Assembly: GCF_016863475.1 (NCBI RefSeq)
Contig: NZ_BOOY01000021.1
Coordinates: 1 to 53,332 of the forward strand
Source of the DNA: Spirilliplanes yamanashiensis
GTDB lineage: Bacteria; Actinomycetota; Actinomycetes; Mycobacteriales; Micromonosporaceae
Direction of reading: 5' to 3'
DNA: 53,332 nucleotides
Part shown: positions 1-9,806 of the stretch, piece after piece
Position numbering within the stretch: position 1 is the stretch's first letter
How the letters are laid out: each line of letters starts with the position of its first letter
Notes under the pieces: model-generated
Told to the model about the DNA's origin: nothing
Database searches by the model: none
Seen by the model: the letters and a program-made list of their open reading frames with translations, nothing else
Made by a program: the position numbers and the translations under genes

Positions 1-154
1 GAAACCCCACCCCGCGCGGCAAGACAGCGGAAGCAGGAGCGATTCGGAACAAAAGGAGACACGCCGGACCGATATCCACCACTCGATCGGCTGAGCATGG
101 CAGCGTTCGAAGGACGTCCGGGTCATTCCCACCCCTCGTGGAGAGGAGACACCC

Positions 155-367
155 GTGCAGGACCGCGAGATGCAGTGCGCCATCTGCCAGTCCGAGATGA
201 TCTTCGACACTGCCGCCTACGACGACCTCGGCGGCCTCGAGGACGACACACCCGAGCTGGTCTGCACCGGCTGCGGCTCAGCCATCATCAGCGCCCCGCT
301 CACCGGCGTGGTGTGGTGGCGTCCGAGGGGCGCCAAGGTGGCCCCCCACCAACGCCGAGCCGCCTGA
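155..367 (+). CDS. small zinc-ribbon protein
   Basis: A 70-residue protein. It has two CxxC pairs, Cys-Ala-Ile-Cys near residue 8 and Cys-Thr-Gly-Cys near residue 42, spaced as in a zinc ribbon. There is no signal peptide or membrane segment, so it is probably cytosolic. The GTG at 155 is chosen because GAGAGGAG lies 7 nt upstream; an ATG at 170 is an alternative and would begin MQCAIC. It points towards ctaF and ends just before a strong hairpin. The fold is visible but the function is not; it could be a small nucleic-acid-binding or metal-site protein. Confidence 0.6.
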   Translation: MQDREMQCAICQSEMIFDTAAYDDLGGLEDDTPELVCTGCGSAIISAPLTGVVWWRPRGAKVAPHQRRAA

Positions 368-390
368 CAAGCACAGCAGGAGCCAACGAG

Positions 391-420
391 AACGGCCCCA
401 CCCACAAGGGCGGGGCCGTT
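391..420. terminator. hairpin after the zinc-ribbon gene
   Basis: AACGGCCCC at 391-399 pairs with GGGGCCGTT at 412-420, with a possible inner CCC/GGG extension. It lies 24 bases after the stop codon. There is no long T-tract, as is common for actinobacterial terminators. Confidence 0.75.
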
Positions 421-443
421 CACACGTCAAGCGCAACCAGGCC

Positions 444-537
444 GGCTGACGCCGCCGCGATGCCCGGCGCCGAGGACGGCCGAGCGAAGCGTGGGCCGCC
501 CGCAGGCGCCGGGCATCGCGAGCGAGCGGCGTCAGCC
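444..537. repeat. long imperfect inverted repeat between convergent genes
   Basis: The left arm 444-471 pairs with the right arm 505-537. GGCTGACGCCGC (444-455) matches 526-537 and CGCGATGCCCGGCGCC (456-471) matches 505-520. The only interruption is a 5-base bulge at 521-525. The 33-base loop and the flank both contain GAGCGAAGC. It could terminate ctaF-side transcription, but it is much longer than the simple terminators elsewhere in the window. Confidence 0.75.
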
Positions 538-565
538 CCGGAGGAGCGAAGCGACGACCAGAGAT

Positions 566-991
566 TCAGTGCTCGGCCGGCTGGCGGGTGCCCGAGTAGT
601 ACTCGAACAGCAGGCCGCAGGCGGCGAACACGATCATGATCAGGCCGAGGGCGAGCAGCCACCACATCCAGAAGACCAGGCCCATGGCGGCGGTGGCGGC
701 CGAGAAGGCGAGGCCGAACGGCCAGTAGCTGCCGGGGCTGAAGAAGCCGACCTCGCCGGCGCCCTCCGCGATCTCGGCGTCGGGGCGGTCTTCCGGGCGC
801 GGGTCGATGCGGCGGGCCACGAACCAGAAGAAGCCGGCGCACATGGCGCAGAGCAGGCCGGACAGGATGAGGGCCACGGTGCCGACCCACTCGACGCCGC
901 CGGTCTGGCCGTTGGTCCAGAAGCCGTAGACGATGGCGGCGCCGAAGCAGAAGGCGCCGACCGCCCCGAAGATCTTGTACTCGGTCCTCAT
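566..991 (-). CDS. ctaF: cytochrome c oxidase subunit IV, actinobacterial type
   Basis: A 141-residue membrane protein with four hydrophobic segments: one pair in the N-terminal half and one pair after about residue 80. The N-terminus MRTEYKIFGAVGAF is typical of the actinobacterial CtaF family, a small subunit of the aa3 oxidase in the respiratory supercomplex. It starts 10 bases after the ctaC stop on the same strand, so the two are almost certainly one transcript. The same ctaC-ctaF order is known in mycobacteria. The 3' end faces the inverted repeat at 444-537. Confidence 0.93.
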   Translation of the reverse strand: MRTEYKIFGAVGAFCFGAAIVYGFWTNGQTGGVEWVGTVALILSGLLCAMCAGFFWFVARRIDPRPEDRPDAEIAEGAGEVGFFSPGSYWPFGLAFSAATAAMGLVFWMWWLLALGLIMIVFAACGLLFEYYSGTRQPAEH

Positions 992-1001
992 GGCCGGATT
1001 C

Positions 1002-1940
1002 TCACTCTCGTACCGCGCCGGCGGCCGGCGGGTTCCAGTTGTTGCTCGTGCGCCGGCCGTCGAACGGCTTGGTGGTGGTGGCGTACTGCTCGGCGCCGTT
1101 GTAGCCGATGGCGCCCATCGCCTCCTGGGTGGACCGGCCGGCCTGCTTCGCCTGGAGGAACTGCTCGAACCGCTCGGGCGAGACCACGACGAGCTCGAAG
1201 TTCATGAAGGCGTGGTACGTGCCGCACAGCTCGGCGCAGCGGCCGACGTAGCGGCCCTCGCGGTCGAGGGTGACCTCGAACTGGTTGCGCAGGCTGCCGG
1301 GCATGACGTCGCGCTTGAACAGCAGCTCGGGCACCCAGAACGAGTGGATGACGTCGCGGCTGGTCTGCTCGAACCGGATCTTCTTGCCGGTGGGGAGCAC
1401 CAGCAGCGGGATGACCTCGGTGGAGCCGACCGTGGAGGCGACCGTGTTGGCCTCCTCGCCGAGCCCGTCGCGGTAGTTGAACTGCCAGTTCCACTTGAAC
1501 GCGACGATCTCGACGGTGACGTCGGGGTTGCGCGTCAGCTTGTCCACGTCGGTCTGGACGATGGCGGTGTAGTAGAAGAGCACCGCGACGACCAGGACGG
1601 GCGCGACCGTGTAGAGGATCTCCATCGGCATGTTGAACCGCGTCTGGGCGGGCAGCGTGTCACCGCGCTTGCGGTAGCGGATGATGCACCAGAAGATCAG
1701 GCCCCACACGAAGAAGCCGACGATGAGCGCGGCGATGGTGGAGCCGATCCACACGTCGTACATGCGGTGGGCCTGCGGGGAGATGCCCTCGCCCGGCCAG
1801 CCGAAGTGGCCGAACCGCTCACCGATGTCGCCCGCGCCGGAGCACCCCGCCAGAAGGCTCAGCAGTGCGGCACCACCGACACCGAGCCCGGCGAGCCGAA
1901 CGGCGCGACGACGCCGCACGACCGAACTCTTTGCGACCAC
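1002..1940 (-). CDS. ctaC: cytochrome c oxidase subunit II
   Basis: A 312-residue lipoprotein subunit of the terminal oxidase that takes electrons from cytochrome c at its CuA centre. The N-terminus is arginine-rich, then hydrophobic, and ends in a lipobox (Leu-Ala-Gly-Cys33). Two transmembrane helices follow (about 65-90 and 108-130). The extracellular cupredoxin domain carries the CuA motif C-x3-C-x3-H-x2-M in CAELCGTYHAFM, plus the aromatic FKWNWQF patch. The GTG start at 1940 is preceded by GGGAGG. ctaF follows 10 bases downstream; subunits I and III are not in the window. Confidence 0.96.
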   Translation of the reverse strand: MVAKSSVVRRRRAVRLAGLGVGGAALLSLLAGCSGAGDIGERFGHFGWPGEGISPQAHRMYDVWIGSTIAALIVGFFVWGLIFWCIIRYRKRGDTLPAQTRFNMPMEILYTVAPVLVVAVLFYYTAIVQTDVDKLTRNPDVTVEIVAFKWNWQFNYRDGLGEEANTVASTVGSTEVIPLLVLPTGKKIRFEQTSRDVIHSFWVPELLFKRDVMPGSLRNQFEVTLDREGRYVGRCAELCGTYHAFMNFELVVVSPERFEQFLQAKQAGRSTQEAMGAIGYNGAEQYATTTKPFDGRRTSNNWNPPAAGAVRE

Positions 1941-2120
1941 CTGCTCTTGCCTCCCTTGGCAGCGCCTGCGGGCCCGTGAAAGGACACCAGGGGCGTTGGG
2001 TCACCGACGGTGGCAGATTACTCGACCTGGCCGTCCGCGCCCGTTGCGGGGGTCCGATCTTCGTGAGCCGCGTCGCCGTCCGTGACTACCCACATCGAGC
2101 AGGACGATACCGTTTCGGGC

Positions 2121-3278
2121 GTGACCGACGCGCCGGATCCGGCTTACCTTGACACGGCGAGCGCCGCGCCGCTGCACCCGGTGGCCCGGGAGGCGCTGCT
2201 GGCGGCGCTGGGCGACGGCTGGGCCGATCCGGACCGGCTGTACACGCGGGCGCGGCGGGCGCGGCAGCTGGCGGACGCGGCGCGGGGCGCGGTGGCGGAG
2301 ACGCTGGGTGTGCGCGACGACGAGGTGGTCTTCACGGCGGGCGGCACGGCGGCGGTGCACGCGGCGCTGCTGGGCGCCCTGGCCGGCCGGCGGCGGGCGG
2401 GTGACGCGCTGGTCCACTCGGCGGTCGAGCACTCGGCGGTGCTGCACACGGCGGCCGCGCACACCGCGGCCGGGGGCGCCGCCCGCGAGGTGGGCGTGGA
2501 CCGGCTGGGCCGGCTGGACCTGGACGCCTGGGCGGGCGCGGTGGGCGCCCCGGGCGCGGCGGTGGCGGCCCTGATCAGCGCGAGTCACGAGGTGGGCACG
2601 GTGCAGCCGGTGGCGGCGGCCGCCGAGCTGTGCGCGGCGCACGGGGTGCCGCTGGTGGTGGACGCCGCCCAGTCGGTGGGCCGGGCGCCGGTGCCGCCGG
2701 GGTGGTCGGTGCTGACGGCGAGCGCCCGCAAGTGGGGCGGCCCGCCGGGGGTGGGGTTGCTGGTGGTGCGCAAGGGGACGCGCTGGCTGTCGCCGTACCC
2801 GGGTGAGGATCTGCACTCCCCCGGCGCGGAGGGCGAGCCGGGGTTGCCGACGGTGGTGGCGGCGGCCGCCTCGCTGCGGGCGGCCGCGGCGGAGGCGGCG
2901 GCGGAGGCGGCCCGGTTGTCGCCGCTGGTCGACCGGATCCGCGCGACGGTGGCGGCGACGGTGCCGGACGTCGAGGTGGTGGGCGACCCGGAGCAGCGGC
3001 TGCCGCACCTGGTGACGTTCTCCTGCCTGTACGTGGACGGCGAGGCGCTGCTGCACGCCCTGGACCGGCGGGGTTTCGCCGTGTCGTCGGGGTCGTCGTG
3101 CACGGCGTCGACGCTGCGGCCGAGTCACGTGCTGGAGGCGATGGGGGTGCTGAGCCACGGCAACGTGCGGGTGTCGCTGCACCGGGGCACCACGGAGGCG
3201 CAGGTCGACCGGTTCCTGGCGGAGCTGCCGGGGGTGGTGGCGGCGCTGCGCGCCGAGGCGGGCGTGGCGGGCCTGTGA
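2121..3278 (+). CDS. cysteine desulfurase, NifS/IscS-like
   Basis: A PLP-dependent class V aminotransferase-fold enzyme of 385 residues, predicted to remove sulfur from cysteine as an enzyme persulfide. The Schiff-base lysine is Lys204 in SARKWGG. The likely persulfide cysteine is Cys327 in SSGSSCTAS, in the short-loop position typical of IscS/NifS. The start is set at GTG 2121 because TACCGT lies 7 nt upstream and the protein then begins close to the family's Y-L-D-x-A motif; GTG 2082 in the same frame is an alternative. The stop overlaps the next gene's start (GTGA), which couples it to the TusA-like carrier. Confidence 0.88.
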   Translation: MTDAPDPAYLDTASAAPLHPVAREALLAALGDGWADPDRLYTRARRARQLADAARGAVAETLGVRDDEVVFTAGGTAAVHAALLGALAGRRRAGDALVHSAVEHSAVLHTAAAHTAAGGAAREVGVDRLGRLDLDAWAGAVGAPGAAVAALISASHEVGTVQPVAAAAELCAAHGVPLVVDAAQSVGRAPVPPGWSVLTASARKWGGPPGVGLLVVRKGTRWLSPYPGEDLHSPGAEGEPGLPTVVAAAASLRAAAAEAAAEAARLSPLVDRIRATVAATVPDVEVVGDPEQRLPHLVTFSCLYVDGEALLHALDRRGFAVSSGSSCTASTLRPSHVLEAMGVLSHGNVRVSLHRGTTEAQVDRFLAELPGVVAALRAEAGVAGL

Positions 3279-3496
3279 CGGCGGCGGTGGAGCTGGACTG
3301 CCGCGGTCAGCGCTGCCCGCTGCCGGTGATCGCGCTGGCCCGGCGTTTGCCGCAGGTGGCGGTGGGCGAGGTGGTGCGGGTGCTGGCCGACGACCCGGCC
3401 GCCGCGAACGACATCCCGGCGTGGTGCCGCATGCGCGGGCAGGAGTACGCGGGTTCGCCGGCGCCGGACGCCTACGAGGTGCGGCGGGTGCGGTAG
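3275..3496 (+). CDS. TusA-like sulfur carrier protein
   Basis: A 73-residue protein with the TusA/SirA core: LDCRGQRCPLPVIALA carries the sulfur-accepting Cys-Pro-x-Pro motif. TusA proteins take persulfide sulfur from a cysteine desulfurase and hand it on in thiolation reactions. The GTG at 3275 overlaps the desulfurase stop by four bases, so the two are translationally coupled and the desulfurase is the likely donor. The final acceptor, such as tRNA 2-thiouridine, molybdenum cofactor or another pathway, cannot be read from the local context. Confidence 0.87.
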   Translation: MTAAVELDCRGQRCPLPVIALARRLPQVAVGEVVRVLADDPAAANDIPAWCRMRGQEYAGSPAPDAYEVRRVR

Positions 3497-3512
3497 GCCG
3501 CGGGTGCGGCGA

Positions 3513-3558
3513 GGGCCGCGCCGGCGCGGCCCGCCGGGGTCGACGTGCTCGACCCCGG
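3513..3558. terminator. two adjacent hairpins between convergent genes
   Basis: GGGCCGCG/CGCGGCCC (3513-3520/3525-3532, CCGG loop) is followed by CCGGGGTCGA/TCGACCCCGG (3534-3543/3549-3558). They sit between the converging tusA-like and adoK ends and can serve both strands. Confidence 0.75.
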
Positions 3559-3572
3559 CAGTACCGCCCGGG

Positions 3573-5064
<1,492 letters not shown>

Positions 5065-5152
5065 TAGAGGATCTCCCTGCCGGGTGCGGAGTCATGCCGT
5101 ACGGGCCAACGCTAACCCCGTCCGCCGACATTCCCAATCTCCGGGGCGCATC

Positions 5153-6268
5153 TCACCTGCTCCACTGGGTGGCGAGGCGGCCGGCGAGCGCCTGCAGCCC
5201 GGCGGCCGGCTCGGCCATCGCCCGCGCCTCGTCGCCGAAGTGCTCGACCAGGGAGTACATGTCGGTGACGCCCGCGGCGGCGGCCTCGCGCCGGCCCGCG
5301 TCCACCCGGCCGGCCAGCACGACGCACGGCAGGCCGCGGTCGCGCGCGGCGGCCGCCACGCCCGAGATGAGCTTGCCGCGCAGCGACTGGAAGTCGAACG
5401 AGCCCTCCCCCGTGACCACCAGGTCGGCGGCGTCCAGCTCCGCGTCGAGCCCGACGGCGCGGCTGACCAGGGCGATCCCGCTCTCGCAGCGGCCGCCGAG
5501 GGCGAGCAGCGCCGCCCCGACGCCGCCGGCCGCGCCGCCGCCGGGCAGCTGGGCCAGGCCGGCGGGCAGGGCCAGGTCGCGCTCCAGGACGGCGGCGAAG
5601 TGGCCCAGCGCGTCGTCCAGCAGCAGGATGTCGGCCTTGTCGGCGCCCTTCTGCGGCCCGTACACGTTGCTGGCGCCGTGCAGGCCGGTCAGCGGGTTGT
5701 CGACGTCGGTGGCGGCGACCAGCTCCACCGGCCGGATCCGCGGCGGGCCGGCGAGCGCGACGGCGGCGGACAGCGCCGCGCCGCCCGGCGGCAGCGCGTA
5801 CCCGGCCGCGTCGACCGGGCCGGCGCCCAGCGCGGCGAGCATGCCGGCGCCGCCGTCGTTGGTGGCGGAGCCGCCCAGGCCGACGACGACGCGGCCGGCG
5901 CCGGTCTCCATCGCGGCGGCGACGAGCAGGCCCAGCCCGTACGAGGTGGTGGCCTTCGGGTCGCGCTCGTCGCGGCCGACCAGGTGCAGGCCGCAGGCCT
6001 GGGCGCTCTCCACGTAGCAGGTGTCGCCGGCCACCAGCAGGGTGCCGCGGGCGGGCCGGCCCAGCGGGTCGGCGGTCGTGACCTCGACGACGCGGCCGCC
6101 GAGCGCCGCGTGCAGCACGTCCACGAAGCCGGGGCCGCCGTCGGCGAGGGGTCGCTCGATCAGGTCGTCGCCGGGCTTCGCGGCGCGCCAGCCCTGCGCC
6201 ACGGCGGCGGCGACGGCGGGCGCGGCGAGGGTGCCGGCGAACTTGTCGGGGCAGATGAGTACGCGCAC
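5153..6268 (-). CDS. glycerate kinase family protein
   Basis: A 371-residue glycerate kinase of the GarK/GlxK (type II) family, which phosphorylates D-glycerate with ATP. The N-terminus VRVLICPDKFAGTL, the ADGGPG loop, GLGGSATNDGG and VVTGEGSFDFQSL are all family signatures. The GTG at 6268 is chosen because family proteins start at this point and GACACT lies 7 nt upstream; no ribosome binding site is visible. The frame stays open upstream only because of GC bias. It is divergent from nadA with a 72-base gap. The same gene sits beside erpA in mycobacteria. Confidence 0.88.
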   Translation of the reverse strand: MRVLICPDKFAGTLAAPAVAAAVAQGWRAAKPGDDLIERPLADGGPGFVDVLHAALGGRVVEVTTADPLGRPARGTLLVAGDTCYVESAQACGLHLVGRDERDPKATTSYGLGLLVAAAMETGAGRVVVGLGGSATNDGGAGMLAALGAGPVDAAGYALPPGGAALSAAVALAGPPRIRPVELVAATDVDNPLTGLHGASNVYGPQKGADKADILLLDDALGHFAAVLERDLALPAGLAQLPGGGAAGGVGAALLALGGRCESGIALVSRAVGLDAELDAADLVVTGEGSFDFQSLRGKLISGVAAAARDRGLPCVVLAGRVDAGRREAAAAGVTDMYSLVEHFGDEARAMAEPAAGLQALAGRLATQWSR

Positions 6269-6340
6269 GCCGGTGAGTGTCGCAGAGGCCACGTTCCGCG
6301 GCGGGGCCCCGGCGCGCCGTGCTGTGCGACGATCGGAGGC

Positions 6341-7510
6341 GTGACGTCGACCTGGACCGAGCCCTCGAACACCGCCACCGCGCTGCTGCTGCTGGGCCGC
6401 GGCAGCGACCCCGCCACCGAGCGCGGCGTCGACTGCCCCGGCGACCTGCCGGCGCCGAGCGACCCCGGCCTCGTCGAGCGGGCCGCCGCCGCCAAGGCCG
6501 CCCTGGGCGACCGGCTGTTCGTGCTGGGCCACCACTACCAGCGCGACGAGGTCATCGCGTTCGCCGACGTCACGGGCGACTCGTTCAAGCTGGCCCGCGA
6601 GGCGGCGGCCCGGCCGGCGGCCGAGTTCATCGTGTTCTGCGGCGTGCACTTCATGGCCGAGAGCGCCGACATCCTGACCGGCGACGACCAGGCCGTGATC
6701 CTGCCCGACCTGGCGGCCGGCTGCTCGATGGCCGACATGGCGGTGCTGGGCCAGGTGGAGACGGCGTGGGAGACGCTGACGGACCTGGGGCTGGCCGGCG
6801 ACGTCGTCCCGGTGACCTACATGAACTCCTCGGCCGACATCAAGGGCTTCGTCGGCCGGCACGGCGGCGTGGTGTGCACCTCGTCGAACGCCGAGCGGGC
6901 GCTGCGCTGGGCGTACGAGCAGGGCTCGAAGGTCCTGTTCCTGCCGGACCAGCACCTGGGGCGCAACACCGCCGTGCTGGAGCTGGGCTTCGCGCTCGGC
7001 GACTGCGTGCTGTACGACCCGCACAAGCCCGGCGGCGGCCTGACGCCGGAGCAGCTGCGGGACGCCAAGATGATCCTGTGGCGCGGGCACTGCTCGGTGC
7101 ACGGCCGGTTCACACTCGACTCGGTGAACGAGGTGCGCTCGCGCGTGCCGGGGGTGCGGGTGCTGGTGCACCCCGAGTGCCGGCACGAGGTCGTCACCGC
7201 CGCCGACGAGGTCGGCTCGACCGAGTACATCATCAAGGCGATCGAGGCGGCCCCGCCCGGCACCGCGTGGGCGGTCGGCACCGAGCTCAACCTGGTGCGG
7301 CGGCTGGCGCTGGCGCACCCCGAGCAGCAGATCATGTTCCTCGACCGGGCGGTCTGCTACTGCTCGACGATGAACCGCATCGACCTGCCGCACCTGGTGT
7401 GGGCGCTGGAGGAGCTGGTGGCCGGCCGGGTGCCGAACCGGATCACCGTGGACGCCGAGACGGCCGCGTACGCGCGCAAGGCCCTCGACCAGATGCTCGC
7501 CCTGCCGTAA
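6341..7510 (+). CDS. nadA: quinolinate synthase A
   Basis: A 389-residue Fe-S enzyme that condenses iminoaspartate with dihydroxyacetone phosphate to quinolinate in de novo NAD synthesis. The expected 4Fe-4S ligands are Cys100 (FCGVHFM), Cys179 (VVCTSSNAE) and one of Cys339/Cys341 (VCYCSTMN). VLGHHYQRDEV near the N-terminus is the substrate-site motif. The GTG at 6341 has CGGAGG only one base upstream, too close for a normal ribosome binding site, and GACGAT 7 nt upstream, so it may be leaderless. nadB and nadC are not adjacent here. Confidence 0.95.
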   Translation: MTSTWTEPSNTATALLLLGRGSDPATERGVDCPGDLPAPSDPGLVERAAAAKAALGDRLFVLGHHYQRDEVIAFADVTGDSFKLAREAAARPAAEFIVFCGVHFMAESADILTGDDQAVILPDLAAGCSMADMAVLGQVETAWETLTDLGLAGDVVPVTYMNSSADIKGFVGRHGGVVCTSSNAERALRWAYEQGSKVLFLPDQHLGRNTAVLELGFALGDCVLYDPHKPGGGLTPEQLRDAKMILWRGHCSVHGRFTLDSVNEVRSRVPGVRVLVHPECRHEVVTAADEVGSTEYIIKAIEAAPPGTAWAVGTELNLVRRLALAHPEQQIMFLDRAVCYCSTMNRIDLPHLVWALEELVAGRVPNRITVDAETAAYARKALDQMLALP

Positions 7511-7514
7511 CCCT

Positions 7515-7531
7515 GTGTGATCGCTTCACAC
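7515..7531. repeat. short inverted repeat after nadA
   Basis: GTGTGA and TCACAC are separated by TCGCT, 4 bases after the nadA stop. It could be a weak terminator or a protein-binding site for the murA promoter region about 60 bases downstream. Confidence 0.4.
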
Positions 7532-7592
7532 CATCGGTGACCTCTGCGTTCCTTTGGTCCCGAATTCGTGCCCGGGTGCGCCGTCTGTGCCC

Positions 7593-7620
7593 TTGTGCGT
7601 GCGTGACGGAGCGCTATGCT
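7593..7620 (+). promoter_or_regulatory. candidate murA promoter with a long leader
   Basis: TTGTGC (7593-7598), a 16-base spacer and TATGCT (7615-7620) resemble a housekeeping sigma promoter. It predicts transcription from about 7627 and a leader of about 115 bases before murA. The leader is C-rich and I see no riboswitch in it. Confidence 0.55.
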
Positions 7621-7742
7621 GCCCCAGCGGCCGGCGCGGACGCCCCCACGCCCGCCACCCGGTGGACCCCCGCCGCGGCCGCCACACCAGCCCCACCCCA
7701 TCCCCCGAGGGGCATCGAAGCCCCGCAATGCTGGAGGTTGCG

Positions 7743-9098
7743 TTGACCGACGACGTCCTGGCCGTGCACGGCGGTACGCCGCTGCAGGGTCAGATCCGGG
7801 TCCGCGGCGCCAAGAATCTCGTCTCCAAGGCCATGGTGGCCACGCTGCTCGGCGACACCCCGAGCCGGCTGTTCGACGTGCCGCGCATCCGCGACGTCGA
7901 GGTCGTCACCGGCCTGCTCGAGCTGCACGGCGTGAAGGTGACCCGGGGCGACGACGACGGCGAGCTGGTCTTCGACCCGGCCAACGTCGAGAGCGCCAGC
8001 ACCGACGAGATCAACGTGCACGCCGGCTCCAGCCGCATCCCGATCCTGTTCTGCGGCCCGCTGCTGCACCGCCTGGGCCACGCGTTCATCCCCGACCTGG
8101 GCGGCTGCCACATCGGACCGCGCCCGATCGACTTCCACATCCAGGCGCTGCGCCAGTTCGGCGCCATCGTCGACAAGCTGCCCGACGGCATGCACCTGAC
8201 GGCCCCGAACGGCCTGCACGGCACCAAGCTGGAGCTGCCGTACCCGAGCGTCGGCGCCACCGAGCAGGTGCTGCTCACCGCGGTCATGGCCGAGGGCGTC
8301 ACCGAGCTGCGCAACGCCGCCGTCGAGCCCGAGATCATCGACCTCATCTGCATCCTGCAGAAGATGGGCGCGATCATCACCGTCCACACCGACCGGGTCA
8401 TCGAGATCCACGGCGTGAAGCGGCTGCGCGGCTACACCCACAAGCCGATCCCGGACCGCATCGAGGCCGCCAGCTGGGCCGCCGCCGCGCTGGCCACCCG
8501 GGGCGAGATCGAGGTCCTCGGCGCCGGCCAGGCCGACATGATGACGTTCCTCAACGTCTTCCGGTCCGTCGGCGGCGAGTTCGAGATCACCGACGCCCGC
8601 GTCGGCCGCGAGGGGGTCTCCGCCCAGGAGGGCGGCATCCGGTTCTGGCACCCCGGCGGCGAGCTCAACGCCGTCGCGCTGGAGACCGACGTGCACCCCG
8701 GCTTCATGACGGACTGGCAGCAGCCGCTCGTGGTCGCGCTGACCCAGGCCCGCGGCCTGTCGATCGTCCACGAGACCGTGTACGAGCAGCGCCTCGGCTA
8801 CACCGACGCGCTCAACTCGATGGGCGCCACCATCCAGGTCTACCGCGACTGCCTCGGCGGCACCCCGTGCCGCTTCGGCCGGCGCAACTTCAAGCACTCC
8901 GCCGTCATCGCCGGCCCGAGCAAGCTGCACGCCGCCGACCTGGTCATCCCCGACCTGCGCGCCGGCTTCAGCCACCTCATCGCGGCGCTCGCCGCCGAGG
9001 GCACCAGCCGGGTGTACGGCGTCGACCTCATCAACCGCGGCTACGAGGACTTCGAGACCAAGCTGGCCCAGCTCGGCGCCCGCGTCGAGCGCCCCTGA
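7743..9098 (+). CDS. murA: UDP-N-acetylglucosamine 1-carboxyvinyltransferase
   Basis: A 451-residue MurA that transfers enolpyruvate from PEP to UDP-GlcNAc, the first committed step of peptidoglycan synthesis in the cytosol. The Lys24-Asn25 pair (RGAKNLVSKA) and the active-site cysteine loop GGCHIGPRP, with Cys122, are present. A cysteine at this site usually means fosfomycin sensitivity, unlike the aspartate of mycobacterial MurA. Start TTG 7743 is preferred because GGAGG lies 5 bases before it; ATG 7728 in frame is an alternative. The next gene, DUF3043, follows after 54 bases with its own leaderless-type promoter. Confidence 0.94.
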   Translation: MTDDVLAVHGGTPLQGQIRVRGAKNLVSKAMVATLLGDTPSRLFDVPRIRDVEVVTGLLELHGVKVTRGDDDGELVFDPANVESASTDEINVHAGSSRIPILFCGPLLHRLGHAFIPDLGGCHIGPRPIDFHIQALRQFGAIVDKLPDGMHLTAPNGLHGTKLELPYPSVGATEQVLLTAVMAEGVTELRNAAVEPEIIDLICILQKMGAIITVHTDRVIEIHGVKRLRGYTHKPIPDRIEAASWAAAALATRGEIEVLGAGQADMMTFLNVFRSVGGEFEITDARVGREGVSAQEGGIRFWHPGGELNAVALETDVHPGFMTDWQQPLVVALTQARGLSIVHETVYEQRLGYTDALNSMGATIQVYRDCLGGTPCRFGRRNFKHSAVIAGPSKLHAADLVIPDLRAGFSHLIAALAAEGTSRVYGVDLINRGYEDFETKLAQLGARVERP

Positions 9099-9152
9099 CG
9101 CCTGCGGCGAACGCCCGCGCCCGGTCGTGAGCGCGGGCGCTACGCTGTGCGG

Positions 9153-9785
9153 GTGCCCTCGATGTTCCGCCGCAAGTCCGCCGATCTCGTCGCCGACGCC
9201 AGCGCCGAGGTGACCCCGGCCGACGAGCCGGCCACCCCCGCCCCCCGCGGCTACACGCCCAGCAAGCGCGAGCTCGGCAAGCAGACGCCCAAGCGCAGCT
9301 CCGTGCAGCGCCGCCGCGTCGCCGAGAAGGCGCCGGAGAACCGCCGCGAGGCGTACCGGCAGCTGCGCGACCGCCAGCGCGCCGAGCGGGCCGAGGCCAC
9401 GGCCGGCATGAAGGCCGGCGACGAGCGCTACCTGCTCCCCCGCGACCGCGGCCCGGAGCGCAGCCTGGTGCGCGACGTCGTCGACTCGCGCCGCACCGTC
9501 GGCACCTACTTCTTCGGCGGCGCGCTGGTCGTGCTCATCGGCTCGCAGCCGATGATGCCCAAGGTCGTGCAGCTCGGCACGAACATCCTGTGGGTCATCC
9601 TGGCGGCGGGCGTGGTGATCGACAGCATCCTCATCGCCCGCAAGGTCAAGCGGCTGGTCCGCGAGCGCTTCCCGAAGTCCGACCAGCGCCTCGGCTCGCT
9701 CTACCTGTACGGCATCATGCGCGGCCTCACGTTCCGCCGCATGCGCATCCCGAAGCCGAAGGTGGAGATCGGCGCCCAGGTCTGA
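9153..9785 (+). CDS. DUF3043 membrane protein
   Basis: A 210-residue protein of the actinobacterial DUF3043 family. A basic cytosolic N-terminal half (to about residue 115) is rich in Arg/Lys/Glu and includes TPKRSSVQRRR. Two transmembrane segments follow (about 120-137 and 147-163) and then a basic tail. GTG 9153 is preferred because TACGCT (9141-9146) ends exactly 6 nt upstream, a leaderless arrangement; the GTG at 9147 is too close to this hexamer. The M. tuberculosis homologue Rv2206 lies in the same conserved block. No biochemical function is known to me. Confidence 0.85.
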   Translation: MPSMFRRKSADLVADASAEVTPADEPATPAPRGYTPSKRELGKQTPKRSSVQRRRVAEKAPENRREAYRQLRDRQRAERAEATAGMKAGDERYLLPRDRGPERSLVRDVVDSRRTVGTYFFGGALVVLIGSQPMMPKVVQLGTNILWVILAAGVVIDSILIARKVKRLVRERFPKSDQRLGSLYLYGIMRGLTFRRMRIPKPKVEIGAQV

Positions 9786-9806
9786 CGGCTGGTGGCCGCC
9801 CGCTGA

